This document shows positions 25,030 through 33,182 of a DNA stretch of 35,490 nucleotides, in pieces (position 1 is the stretch's first letter; every line of letters begins with the position of its first letter). The translations under genes were made by a program, and so were the position numbers. The stretch lies in assembly GCA_014360905.1 (NCBI GenBank), contig JACIWW010000030.1:1-35490 (forward strand). The letters run 5' to 3'. Origin of the DNA: Chloroflexota bacterium (GTDB taxonomy: Bacteria > Chloroflexota > Anaerolineae > UBA2200). The notes under the pieces are model-generated. The model saw nothing but the letters and a program-made list of their open reading frames with translations, did no database searches and had not been told where the DNA came from.

Positions 25030-25983
25030 AGCAATCCGCGAGGGATCGCCCTGGACAGGACTGTGGGCAGTCGTTGCCAAAGAAATGGCTGACCACCTGA
25101 CCAGTGCGCGCATGCGCATTCTGGAAATACTGATGCTGGTGACTGCGGCAGGCACGGTGTATGCCGCCACGATGAATCTGCGCACCACTGTAGGCGAGGA
25201 TCCGTTCCTGCTGCTCAGGCTGTTCACGACTGAGTACGAACCACTTCCCGCTTTTGTTGGTTTTCTCGGGTTTCTGGTGCCACTTGTCGCTATTGCCTTA
25301 GCGTTCGATGCAGTCAACAGCGAATTCAACCGGCGGACGATGTCGCGCGTTCTGGCTCAACCATCTACCGGGATGCATTGCTGCTGGGCAAGTTCCTGGC
25401 TGGGCTCTTCACTCTAGCCTTGATTCTCACTGCGATCTGGCTGTTGATCATCGGCCTGGGCATCGTAGGGTTAGGAGTACCGCCCAGCGGAGAAGAAGTG
25501 GCGCGCAGTCTCTGGTTCTTGCTGGCCTCCATTTTCTTCGGCGGCATCTGGCTAGCATTGGCATTGGTGTTCTCCATCGTCTTTCGTCAACCGGCGACGG
25601 CAGCGTTGGCTTCCATTGCAGTGTGGCTCTTCTTCATGATTTTCTGGAGCATCATTGCGAGCTTGCTGGCGCAGACTTTGCAGCCGGTGCAGTACGGTTT
25701 TGCCAGTGAATTCTTGGCCCAAGCACAGTTGGAGTTGGCACTCAGCCGATTGTCACCCAACACACTCTACACCGAGATCATGCTCGCCCTGATGCATCCC
25801 TCGGTGCGTTCCGTCGGTCTGATCCTGCCCATCCAACTCCAAGGTGCTATCTTGGGCTCGACGTTGCCCCTCCATCAGAGCTTGCTGCTTATCTGGCCGC
25901 AATTGACGGGATTGATCGCAGCCCCTATTCTGCTCTTTGCCTTAGGCTACGTGCTCTTTCAGAGGCAGGAGATACGAGCCTAA
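24998..25983 (+). pseudogene. ABC-2 type permease, broken by a single-base frameshift
   Basis: The first part (from ATG 24998) reads into a hydrophobic permease N-terminus ([18 protein letters not shown], then [20 protein letters not shown]) up to [11 protein letters not shown] at 25362. The protein then continues in the next frame as [20 protein letters not shown] to the end FQRQEIRA at 25983, with four to five more transmembrane segments. Restoring one C (CAACCATC to CAACCCATC at about 25361) gives an uninterrupted ABC-2 permease of about 328 residues. Frameshift by a natural deletion in a C-run or an assembly error are both possible. With its ATPase partner truncated, natural decay is more likely. 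Confidence 0.8.
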
Positions 25984-26019
25984 GTAGATTAATTCGTCAC
26001 CCGCTAGAAAACCTCGGAA

Positions 26020-26056
26020 CGAGCTCCCACGCTACATGCCAGGGGGTGGGAGCTCG
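26020..26056 (+). terminator. Hairpin after the ABC permease remnant
   Basis: CGAGCTCCCAC (26020-26030) and GTGGGAGCTCG (26046-26056) form a perfect 11-bp stem with a 15-nt loop. A second small hairpin (CCTAG...CTAGG, about 26057-26073) and TTTTT (about 26093) follow. It probably ends transcription of the permease locus. In the rest of 26074-26333 I see no gene. Confidence 0.5.
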
Positions 26057-26347
26057 CCTAGCTTAGTTCTAGGTTCAGTCCCCGCTTCATCTTTTTATAC
26101 AATTTCCCCACTTCTTTCATGTTCCATTCACTAACAATGCCGATTGTTTTCGTACACTATGAGTTGCCTGACTCTCTGCGGAAACGAGTTGCCCAATGGA
26201 CAGGGCAGTTTTCACTCCAGGCATTGGAGCGAGGTGAGAGCAACCGTTGTTGTCTGCTTCTGAATACTCTTTGCAGCGCACAGATGCATTGGCCACCCTT
26301 AGCCAGGGAATGATGATTGGATATCGCGAACAGGGAGGAGGATCTGA

Positions 26348-26929
26348 GTGAAGTCGAACTCTCTTACCATCAGAGATGTAGCACAGTACTGTCGTGTCAG
26401 CCAATTCACAGTGCTGAAATGGATACAGCAAGGAAAACTCGAGGCATGTCAGACCGCCGACGGCCAACTTTTTGTGCCCTTCCAGGAATTTCAAGCCTTC
26501 CTGCGGATACACGGCATGCCCATTGACGGCTTTTACTTTCGGGTCAAGGGGAATCCCAAGCGCATTCTGGTGATCAGCGCTGAGGATGAAATCACCGAGT
26601 CCCTCGTGCGCACCCTCTGCCAGATGAGCGTAGTCCTTCAGGTCTTTTCCGTGCGTAACTGGAGCGAGGCCCGTTGCCAGATCGTTGCTCTGAAACCTGA
26701 CCTGATCATACTCGATCTAAGGCATCTCGGTCTGGATGGAACGGAGATGCGACATTGGCTGAGGCAAAATCCCGCTCGTGCGCACATTAAGCTGTTGGCT
26801 ATTGTGGATGCAGATGAGTCAGAGGATCTGCAGCGCCTTTCGGAGAAAGGAGTTGACGAGGTAGTCCAACAGCCGTTGGATGCCGCCACTCTGCAGAAAA
26901 AGATACACGCTTTGCTGATGGACACGTAG
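26348..26929 (+). CDS. HTH domain fused to a degenerate receiver domain
   Basis: A 193-residue protein from GTG 26348 (GGAGG about 8 nt upstream). Residues 5-58 form a MerR/excisionase-type helix-turn-helix (LTIRDVAQYCRVSQFTVLKW, then a wing GQLFVPFQEFQAFL), of the kind that reads DNA as a small winged domain. Residues 70-190 form a receiver-like fold: RILVISAEDE, then LIILDLRHLGLDG with D123 at the phosphoacceptor position. The conserved lysine is replaced (VVQQPLD, Q175 before P176) and the switch threonine by valine (LLAIVDAD), so normal phosphorylation signalling is doubtful. The order (DNA-binding domain first) is the reverse of ordinary response regulators. Target and signal are unknown. 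Confidence 0.8.
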   Translation: MKSNSLTIRDVAQYCRVSQFTVLKWIQQGKLEACQTADGQLFVPFQEFQAFLRIHGMPIDGFYFRVKGNPKRILVISAEDEITESLVRTLCQMSVVLQVFSVRNWSEARCQIVALKPDLIILDLRHLGLDGTEMRHWLRQNPARAHIKLLAIVDADESEDLQRLSEKGVDEVVQQPLDAATLQKKIHALLMDT

Positions 26930-26991
26930 TATGACGGCATGAGAACCGCTTCTGCAGAATGGCAGCGTGGGCTTCCATGTTCAGATCATGT

Positions 26992-27050
26992 ACCGCTGAG
27001 AACACCGAGTGAATCATGATATGCTCCGCGTACTCGGCGCTCTCGGCGGT
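26992..27050. repeat. Imperfect inverted repeat in a gene-free spacer
   Basis: ACCGCTGAGAACACCGAGT (26992-27010) and ACTCGGCGCTCTCGGCGGT (27032-27050) pair at 17 of 19 positions, counting one wobble, around a 21-nt loop. It is not followed by a T-run. It looks like one copy of a dispersed GC-rich palindromic repeat of the CTCGGCGGT type. The spacer 26930-27237 otherwise contains no gene I can support. Confidence 0.5.
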
Positions 27051-27124
27051 GATATATCTGGCGACATACGAGTTGCCTCTGTGAACTCTAGCGTGCTTTT
27101 GCTTCGCTCCCTCTCCCATATCAT

Positions 27125-27153
27125 TTGGTCTTTTACACTACTTTCTGTATACT
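27125..27153 (+). promoter_or_regulatory. Possible promoter of the flavodoxin-like gene
   Basis: TTGGTC (27125-27130), a 17-nt spacer and TATACT (27148-27153) give a moderate sigma70-type match, with a start near 27160 and a leader of about 78 nt. Confidence 0.35.
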
Positions 27154-27237
27154 TGGTGCAGCGACGAATTATCTCGCCAAACAAGCAGTTGACTATTCAT
27201 CTCCGCTATCTCGAGATCATCGGGAAGAAAGGGCAAT

Positions 27238-27741
27238 ATGAGCGGCAAGAAAGTACTGGTCGTATTCCATTCATCGTCTGGAAACACAAAGAAGGTGGGG
27301 CAGGCTATTGCAGAAAGATTGTCCGCCGCGGTCGAGGAAATTCAAGAAGTCAATCCACGACCTGTGGACATCCGGGGTAAGGGCTTGCGTAACTTTTTGA
27401 ACATGGGGTTTGTTGTTTTTCATGCCCTCACCAATCGTACCGTGCCCATTAAGGCAGCGCAGCACGACCCGGCGGACTATGACTTGGTGGTCATTGGCAC
27501 ACCGGTCTATGCCTCGTCGCTCTCGGCGCCGGTGCGAGCGTATCTTCGTCAATATAGCAGCAGGTGCAAAGAGGTCGCTTTCTTCTCCACAGGGTTGGAT
27601 CCAAATCCAGCGCCAAGGGTTTTCCAGCAGATGGAGCAGGTTTGTGACAAGACTCCAAAGGCGGTCTATGCTTTTCAAGCTCAGCGCATCCTCGCAGAGG
27701 ACTTCCCCTCCCAGCTTCAGGAGTTCATTTCCCGACTCTAA
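27238..27741 (+). CDS. Flavodoxin-fold protein
   Basis: A 167-residue cytosolic protein with the flavodoxin phosphate-binding loop near the N-terminus (VLVVFHSSSGNTKKVGQAIA, residues 6-25), the second flavin-loop region YDLVVIGTPVYASSLSAPVR (about 82-101), and the strand-plus-loop VAFFSTG (about 113-119). It probably binds FMN and carries electrons or acts as a small quinone-reductase-like enzyme; the partner is unknown. The sequence resembles flavodoxin/NADPH-dependent FMN family members rather than the long electron-transfer flavodoxins. AAGGG precedes ATG 27238. It is 239 nt upstream of rpoB and separated from it by the rpoB promoters. Confidence 0.82.
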   Translation: MSGKKVLVVFHSSSGNTKKVGQAIAERLSAAVEEIQEVNPRPVDIRGKGLRNFLNMGFVVFHALTNRTVPIKAAQHDPADYDLVVIGTPVYASSLSAPVRAYLRQYSSRCKEVAFFSTGLDPNPAPRVFQQMEQVCDKTPKAVYAFQAQRILAEDFPSQLQEFISRL

Positions 27742-27788
27742 AAGTGGCAACAGGTTGGGCTGCATCTTTTGCACGCTATTCGCAAAAT

Positions 27789-27849
27789 TTGACAATTTTG
27801 AAAATCCATGTAAAATTAAAATTTGGCATTTATACGGCCAAAATATAAT
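27789..27849 (+). promoter_or_regulatory. Two candidate promoters upstream of rpoB
   Basis: P1: perfect TTGACA (27789-27794), 16 nt, TAAAAT (27811-27816). P2: TTGGCA (27823-27828), 15 nt, perfect TATAAT (27844-27849). The surrounding A/T-rich tract could act as an UP-element. From P2 the leader to the rpoB ATG is about 125 nt and includes a GAGACGCTTGTGTCGTC stretch of unknown role. Confidence 0.65.
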
Positions 27850-27980
27850 AGAAGCCTCCATGCAAACTGATTGACTTTGTTGATGATCGAGACGCTTGTG
27901 TCGTCAGCAATGGGGGCAATTCTATTTTTTCGGTGTGAATGTTGGATGTTTTTAGATGTGAACTAAGGAGATAAGGTCAA

Positions 27981-30900
27981 ATGACAACAACTGCCGCGCC
28001 TGTGGTGCAAGGCTGTGGTGACCTCGGTCTCAATAATATAAAGTCCTACGCACGCATTCCAGAAGTGTATCCGCTGCCCAACCTCGTTGAGATTCAATTG
28101 AACTCGTACGAGTGGTTTAAGAAAGAGGGGCTAGCTGAGCTTTTCGAGGAAATTTCGCCCATTGTCAGCTATGGCGGAGACCTCGAAATGTACTTCTTGG
28201 ATTACTGGTTCGAGGAACCAAAGTACAGCGAGGAAGAGTGCCGTGCTCGTGACATGACCTTGGCGGCTCCTTTGTACGTCCGCGTGCGCCTGAAGAACAA
28301 CGCAGCGGGTGGCGAAATCACGGAGCAGAATGTCTATCTGGGCGACTTCCCGTTGATGACGCCGCAAGGGACCTTTGTCATCAACGGGGCAGAGCGAGTA
28401 GTCGTGAGCCAGCTCATTCGCTCGCCGGGAGCCTATTTTACGGTAGAAGAGGATCATGTCACTGGCCGCCGTTTGTGCATGGCCAAGCTAATCCCCAACC
28501 GCGGTGCCTGGCTGGAATGCGACACCAGTAGGCGGGATGTGCTCTCGGTCAAAGTGGACCGCAAGCGCAAGCTCCCCATCACGGTATTGCTCAGAGCGAC
28601 TGGCGCGATTCATGGTGTGGAAGGGGATGAACTCATTCGTGAGGGCACGGATGAGGAACTGCTTCAACTCTTTGCGGCGATGGATACCTCCAGTGAGCAC
28701 TCCTACCTGGCCAAAACTATCGAACGCGATCCAACCAAGGATACCCGTTCGGCATTAGAAGAGTTTTACCGAAAAATGCGCCCTGGCGATCCGCCGACTT
28801 TTGAGAACGCTCGAAATTACCTAGAAGCATTGCTGTTCAATGCTCGACGCTATGACCTGGGCAAAGTGGGACGCTACAAACTGAACCGCCGTTTGCAGCT
28901 CGATATACCGATGCAAACGCGCACTCTGACTAAACTAGACCTGGTCAAGATCGTAGAGCGCATGATCCTAGTCAACAATGGTGTGGCAGATCCAGACGAC
29001 ATTGATCACCTGGGGAATCGCAGGATCAAGACAGTTGGTGAGCTGATTCAAAACCAGTTACGCATCGGTCTCCTGCGCATGGAGCGCATGATCCGCGACC
29101 GCATGAGCACGCGTGGCCCTGAACAACTGACGCCTGCTGCTCTGATCAACATCCGTCCCGTGATTGCCGTGCTGCGCGAGTTCTTTGGCGGCAGTCAGCT
29201 TTCGCAGTTCATGGACCAGACCAATCCTTTGGCCGAGTTGACGCACAAACGTCGTTTGTCAGCCCTTGGTCCTGGTGGGTTGCGCCGTGAACGCGCGGGT
29301 TTCGATGTGCGCGATGTACACCACAGTCACTATGGACGCATCTGCCCTATCGAAACGCCCGAAGGTCCGAATATTGGTTTGATTGGGTCGTTGTCCACCT
29401 ATGCTCGTGTCAATGAATATGGCTTTATCGAGACGCCCTACCGCGTGGTACGGCGCTTTGTGCCTAATCAGCGCGAGGTGATGCTGGGCAAGGTGCTGCG
29501 CGAACAGATCGTAGATCCAAATAGCGGCGAAGTCATCGCCCGTGCGGGTACGGAGATTGATGAAGAACTGGCGCTGCAGCTCGAGTCTCTGCCTTTGCAA
29601 GAGATCCCCATCGTGCCAGAGGTTACCGACCAAGTGGTGTACCTCACTGCCGATGAAGAAGATCAGCACATCATCGCCCAGGCCGGCACCCGGCTAGATG
29701 AACACGGCCACTTTGTGGACAAACGCGTTTCGGTGCGCTACAACCAACGCTTCCTGATCGAGTCGGCGGACAGGGTAGAGTACATGGATGTATCGCCGAA
29801 GCAAATCGTGAGCGTCTCCGCTGCATTGATTCCTTTCTTGGAACACGATGATGCTAACCGAGCCCTCATGGGTTCGAACATGCAGAGGCAGGCTGTACCG
29901 CTGTTGCAACCCGAGGTGCCGCTGGTGGCAACCGGCATGGAAAAGCAAGCCGCGCTGGATTCTGGACAGGTAGTCATCGCTCAAGAGGATGGCGAGGTGG
30001 TCAGCGTTACCGGACGCGCCATCGTCATACGCACGCCACAAGGTCTGAAGACATACAACCTGCGCCGTTATAACCGCTCCAATCAGAGCACATGCCTGGA
30101 TCAACGCCCCATTGTATCCAAAGGGGATATTGTCAAGCGCGGTCAACCTATCGCGGACTCTTCCTCAACCGACCAGGGAGAGCTGGCTTTGGGTCAGAAC
30201 GTCCTGGTGGCTTTCCTATCTTGGGAAGGAGGGAACTATGAGGACGCTGTTCTCATCAGCGAAGACCTTGTGCGCAAGGACAAGTTTACCTCCATCCATA
30301 TCGAGAAGCATGAAGTAGAAGCCCGCGATACCAAGTTGGGGCCAGAGGAGATTACCCGCGACATCCCCAATGTAGGTGAGGATGCTCTGCGCAATCTGGA
30401 CGAAGATGGCATCATTCACATCGGAGCGGAAGTTGGCCCCGGTGATATCCTGGTGGGCAAGATAACGCCAAAGGGCGAGACGGAATTGAGCCCTGAGGAA
30501 AAATTGCTCCGAGCCATTTTTGGTGAAAAGGCTTGGGAGGTCAAGGATTCTTCCTTGCGTCTGCCCCATGGTGAGCGGGGCAAGGTGGTGGACATCAAAG
30601 TCTTTTCCCGGGATGAGCATCGGGATATGTCCGCGGGCGTGGATAAACTGGTGCGTGTCAGCATAGCCCAGCAACGCAAAATCAGCGAAGGGGATAAGAT
30701 GGCTGGGCGACATGGGAACAAAGGTGTGATTTCCCGCATTGTGCCTGTCGAAGACATGCCCTATCTGGAGGATGGTACTCCCGTGGACATTATCCTGAAC
30801 CCGCTGGGTGTACCCGCCCGTATGAATGTGGGGCAGATTCTGGAGACGCATCTGGGTTGGACGGCGCATCGCCTTGGCTTTCGCACGATCTCCCCGGTCT

Positions 30901-31883
30901 TTGACGGTGCTGATGAGGAAGAAATTTCGGCTGAGCTGGCGCGTGCCTGGATGATGGACAGGGCCTGGCGTGAACTGAACCAAAGGGTGTGGCCTTGGTT
31001 TAACGAGATGGGCATAGATGGCGAAAGCCTAGAGGACGATTGGGAGGCGCAACAGATTTATTTGCGCGAGCATCTGCCAGGAGAAATCCATGATCTTGAG
31101 GAGTTGCTCCGTGACTATACGCGCGCGCGGTGGGCCTGGCTGCGGCAATGGCTGGCAGAGCAAGGCTATGATTTGGACGAACTCTGCGTGGAAAACGGCA
31201 AGTCGGTCAGCCCGGAGGAAAACTCCGCTATCAACAAGAAGGCAATAGCTGCCTGCTTGCGCTTGTGGCTGAAGGACCTAGGATACGATGCTTCCCACAT
31301 CGCGGATCAAGACTTGGAGGCAGAAGCCAGGCGCATTGGCACGCAACACAAGTTGCCTTTGCCTATTTCGGGCAAGATGATCCTGTACGATGGGAAAACA
31401 GGTGAGCCGTTTGATCGTCCGGTGACGGTGGGCATCATTTACATGATGAAACTAGCGCACTTGGTGGAGGATAAGGTTCATGCCCGTTCCACAGGACCTT
31501 ACTCACTGGTGACGCAGCAACCTTTGGGTGGTAAGGCACAGCAGGGAGGACAGCGCTTTGGCGAGATGGAAGTGTGGGCTTTGGAAGCATATGGCGCTGC
31601 GCATACTCTGCAAGAGATGCTGACGGTCAAGTCGGATGACGTGACCAGCCGCGTCAAAGCCTACGAGGCCATTGTGAAAGGGGAGCGCATCCAGGAACCG
31701 AGTGTGCCCGAGTCCTTCCGCGTGCTGGTTAAGGAGTTGCAGGGTCTGGCCCTGTCCGTGCAGGTCTTGAACGAGAATGGTGAGTTGGTCCAGTTTGGCC
31801 GTGAGGAGAGCGAGGAAATATTGCCCAAACTGGGATTGGGGCTGGGCCTACCTGGCTTTGCCCGGCGCCCGCGTGTGGGGTAA
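27981..31883 (+). CDS. rpoB: DNA-directed RNA polymerase subunit beta
   Basis: The 1300-residue beta subunit forms half of the RNA polymerase active-centre cleft. The N-terminus [20 protein letters not shown] and the rifampicin region ([40 protein letters not shown]) are visible, the latter with wild-type-like residues. [34 protein letters not shown] and [20 protein letters not shown] are also visible. Between [10 protein letters not shown] (about 974-983) and [12 protein letters not shown] (about 1134-1145) there are about 157 residues, where Bacillus has about 27: a Trp- and acid-rich insertion of about 130 residues. rpoC does not follow; the next gene is rpsL. GGAG/AAGG precede ATG 27981. 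Confidence 0.98.
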   Translation: MTTTAAPVVQGCGDLGLNNIKSYARIPEVYPLPNLVEIQLNSYEWFKKEGLAELFEEISPIVSYGGDLEMYFLDYWFEEPKYSEEECRARDMTLAAPLYVRVRLKNNAAGGEITEQNVYLGDFPLMTPQGTFVINGAERVVVSQLIRSPGAYFTVEEDHVTGRRLCMAKLIPNRGAWLECDTSRRDVLSVKVDRKRKLPITVLLRATGAIHGVEGDELIREGTDEELLQLFAAMDTSSEHSYLAKTIERDPTKDTRSALEEFYRKMRPGDPPTFENARNYLEALLFNARRYDLGKVGRYKLNRRLQLDIPMQTRTLTKLDLVKIVERMILVNNGVADPDDIDHLGNRRIKTVGELIQNQLRIGLLRMERMIRDRMSTRGPEQLTPAALINIRPVIAVLREFFGGSQLSQFMDQTNPLAELTHKRRLSALGPGGLRRERAGFDVRDVHHSHYGRICPIETPEGPNIGLIGSLSTYARVNEYGFIETPYRVVRRFVPNQREVMLGKVLREQIVDPNSGEVIARAGTEIDEELALQLESLPLQEIPIVPEVTDQVVYLTADEEDQHIIAQAGTRLDEHGHFVDKRVSVRYNQRFLIESADRVEYMDVSPKQIVSVSAALIPFLEHDDANRALMGSNMQRQAVPLLQPEVPLVATGMEKQAALDSGQVVIAQEDGEVVSVTGRAIVIRTPQGLKTYNLRRYNRSNQSTCLDQRPIVSKGDIVKRGQPIADSSSTDQGELALGQNVLVAFLSWEGGNYEDAVLISEDLVRKDKFTSIHIEKHEVEARDTKLGPEEITRDIPNVGEDALRNLDEDGIIHIGAEVGPGDILVGKITPKGETELSPEEKLLRAIFGEKAWEVKDSSLRLPHGERGKVVDIKVFSRDEHRDMSAGVDKLVRVSIAQQRKISEGDKMAGRHGNKGVISRIVPVEDMPYLEDGTPVDIILNPLGVPARMNVGQILETHLGWTAHRLGFRTISPVFDGADEEEISAELARAWMMDRAWRELNQRVWPWFNEMGIDGESLEDDWEAQQIYLREHLPGEIHDLEELLRDYTRARWAWLRQWLAEQGYDLDELCVENGKSVSPEENSAINKKAIAACLRLWLKDLGYDASHIADQDLEAEARRIGTQHKLPLPISGKMILYDGKTGEPFDRPVTVGIIYMMKLAHLVEDKVHARSTGPYSLVTQQPLGGKAQQGGQRFGEMEVWALEAYGAAHTLQEMLTVKSDDVTSRVKAYEAIVKGERIQEPSVPESFRVLVKELQGLALSVQVLNENGELVQFGREESEEILPKLGLGLGLPGFARRPRVG

Positions 31884-31904
31884 GTATTCACACACCCCAT
31901 TGAA

Positions 31905-31933
31905 TTGACAAATTCGATGATTTTGTTTATACT
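31905..31933 (+). promoter_or_regulatory. Strong promoter of the rpsL-rpsG-fusA operon
   Basis: Perfect TTGACA (31905-31910), exactly 17 nt, TATACT (31928-31933); start about 31940. It lies 22 nt after the rpoB stop, so the str-type operon is transcribed from its own promoter rather than only from rpoB. Confidence 0.85.
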
Positions 31934-31998
31934 AAAATTTTGTAGGTTAAATACCTCAGGAAAAGTCTTAACACAGACATTGTACTGGAAGAGACAAG

Positions 31999-32036
31999 AT
32001 ACCGAGGCGCTGTTCCCGCAAGGACGGCCTCGGTAT
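31999..32036 (+). promoter_or_regulatory. Hairpin in the rpsL leader
   Basis: ATACCGAGGC (31999-32008) and GCCTCGGTAT (32027-32036) form a perfect 10-bp stem with an 18-nt loop, followed by ATTGTG. It lies 47 nt before the rpsL start within the roughly 143-nt leader. It could be an attenuator or an autoregulatory protein-binding site; there is no T-tract to support a strong terminator. Confidence 0.5.
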
Positions 32037-32082
32037 ATTGTGCCTAGAAGTGGCACAGGGTTCAATAGGACGGGAGGATAAG

Positions 32083-32502
32083 TTGCCGACCATCAATCAG
32101 TTAGTACGTAAAGGGCGCAAGCCCATCCAAAAGAAAACAAAGGCTCCGGCGCTGCGTTTCACACGGAACGCGCTGAAGGGCAGGGTCATCCGTGGCAAAG
32201 GCTCGCCTCAGAAGCGCGGGGTATGCACGCAGGTCAAGACCATGACGCCGAAGAAGCCCAACTCGGCGCTGCGCAAAATCGCCAGGGTTCGTCTGACGAA
32301 TGGCATTGAAGTCACGGCATACATTCCCGGCGAGGGTCATAACCTGCAGGAACACTCGGTGGTGCTCGTGCGCGGAGGCCGGGTCAAGGACTTGCCCGGT
32401 GTGCGCTATCACATCGTACGCGGCGCTCTGGATTCGGCAGGGGTCGAGAACCGGCAGAAGGCCCGCTCGAAGTACGGCGCCAAGCGCCCCAAGACTGCCT
32501 AG
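32083..32502 (+). CDS. rpsL: 30S ribosomal protein S12
   Basis: S12 lies at the decoding centre and controls accuracy. The 139 residues start [14 protein letters not shown] and contain [12 protein letters not shown] (the lysine whose mutation gives streptomycin resistance elsewhere is wild type) and [20 protein letters not shown] with the conserved aspartate in VKDLPG. The end is SKYGAKRPK. An insert of about 15 residues ([15 protein letters not shown]) precedes the QKRGVC motif, comparable in place to the longer Firmicute form. Start is TTG 32083 with GGGAGG 5 nt upstream; an in-frame upstream start would add non-homologous residues. Confidence 0.97.
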   Translation: MPTINQLVRKGRKPIQKKTKAPALRFTRNALKGRVIRGKGSPQKRGVCTQVKTMTPKKPNSALRKIARVRLTNGIEVTAYIPGEGHNLQEHSVVLVRGGRVKDLPGVRYHIVRGALDSAGVENRQKARSKYGAKRPKTA

Positions 32503-32553
32503 CCGGACGACTGCCGTCGCTGTGCACTGTTCTGAGCAAGGGACGCCGTCCGG
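32503..32553 (+). promoter_or_regulatory. Structured rpsL-rpsG intercistronic region
   Basis: CCGGACG (32503-32509), directly after the rpsL stop, pairs with CGTCCGG (32547-32553). The remaining spacer (to 32643) has a CTGTGCGCACAG palindrome (about 32575-32586). In E. coli, S7 binds the rpsL-rpsG spacer to regulate translation. A similar S7 target here is possible but is not shown by sequence match. Confidence 0.4.
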
Positions 32554-32643
32554 TTCGTGGGGCGGGTTGTTTTGCTGTGCGCACAGTGACGGGCTTGAGG
32601 AATTATTGGACTCTTTTCGGTAATTGCTGTAGAGGAGTAGGAT

Positions 32644-33114
32644 ATGCCAAGACATGGCCGAGTGGTCAGGCGTGAGATAGACCCTGATCCCAAATATGGA
32701 AAAGTGATGGTAGCCCAATTCATCAACAAGTTGATGCAACGTGGCAAGAAAAGTCTTGCACAGCGCATTTTCTATGACTGCTGTGAAATCATTGAACAAC
32801 GTACGCACAAAAACCCATTGGAAACGTTCGAGCAAGCGGTCAAGAATGCAATGCCTGTGTTGGAAGTAAAACCTCGTCGCGTGGGTGGAGCTACCTATCA
32901 GGTGCCCGTAGAGGTACCGGAATACCGTAGTGTAGCGCTGGCCATGCGCTGGTTGATCCAGTCGGCTCGTGCACGCCCTGGCAAGTCCATGGCCGAGAAA
33001 CTGGCTGATGAACTGATGGATGCTGCGAAGGGTATTGGCAACACGATTAAAAAGCGCGAGGATACGCACAAAATGGCAGAGGCCAACCGCGCCTTTGCCC
33101 ACTATCGCTGGTAA
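32644..33114 (+). CDS. rpsG: 30S ribosomal protein S7
   Basis: S7 nucleates assembly of the 30S head by binding the 3' major domain of 16S rRNA. The 156-residue length is standard. Conserved stretches: MPRHGRVVRREIDPDPKYG, QFINKLMQRGKKSLAQRIFY, VKPRRVGGATYQVPVEV, and TIKKREDTHKMAEANRAFAH followed by YRW. GAGGAGTAGGAT lies just upstream of ATG 32644. The 141-nt spacer from rpsL is structured. Confidence 0.98.
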   Translation: MPRHGRVVRREIDPDPKYGKVMVAQFINKLMQRGKKSLAQRIFYDCCEIIEQRTHKNPLETFEQAVKNAMPVLEVKPRRVGGATYQVPVEVPEYRSVALAMRWLIQSARARPGKSMAEKLADELMDAAKGIGNTIKKREDTHKMAEANRAFAHYRW

Positions 33115-33182
33115 GAATTGGGGTGGAGCGCAGACGCAGTAGATGATATCTCGTGTACCGCGTATTCTAGTCGGAGAAACCT

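Noticed and set aside
26119-26313. 64-codon open frame before the HTH-receiver gene
   Set aside because: No ribosome-binding site, no family resemblance and uneven composition; probably chance.
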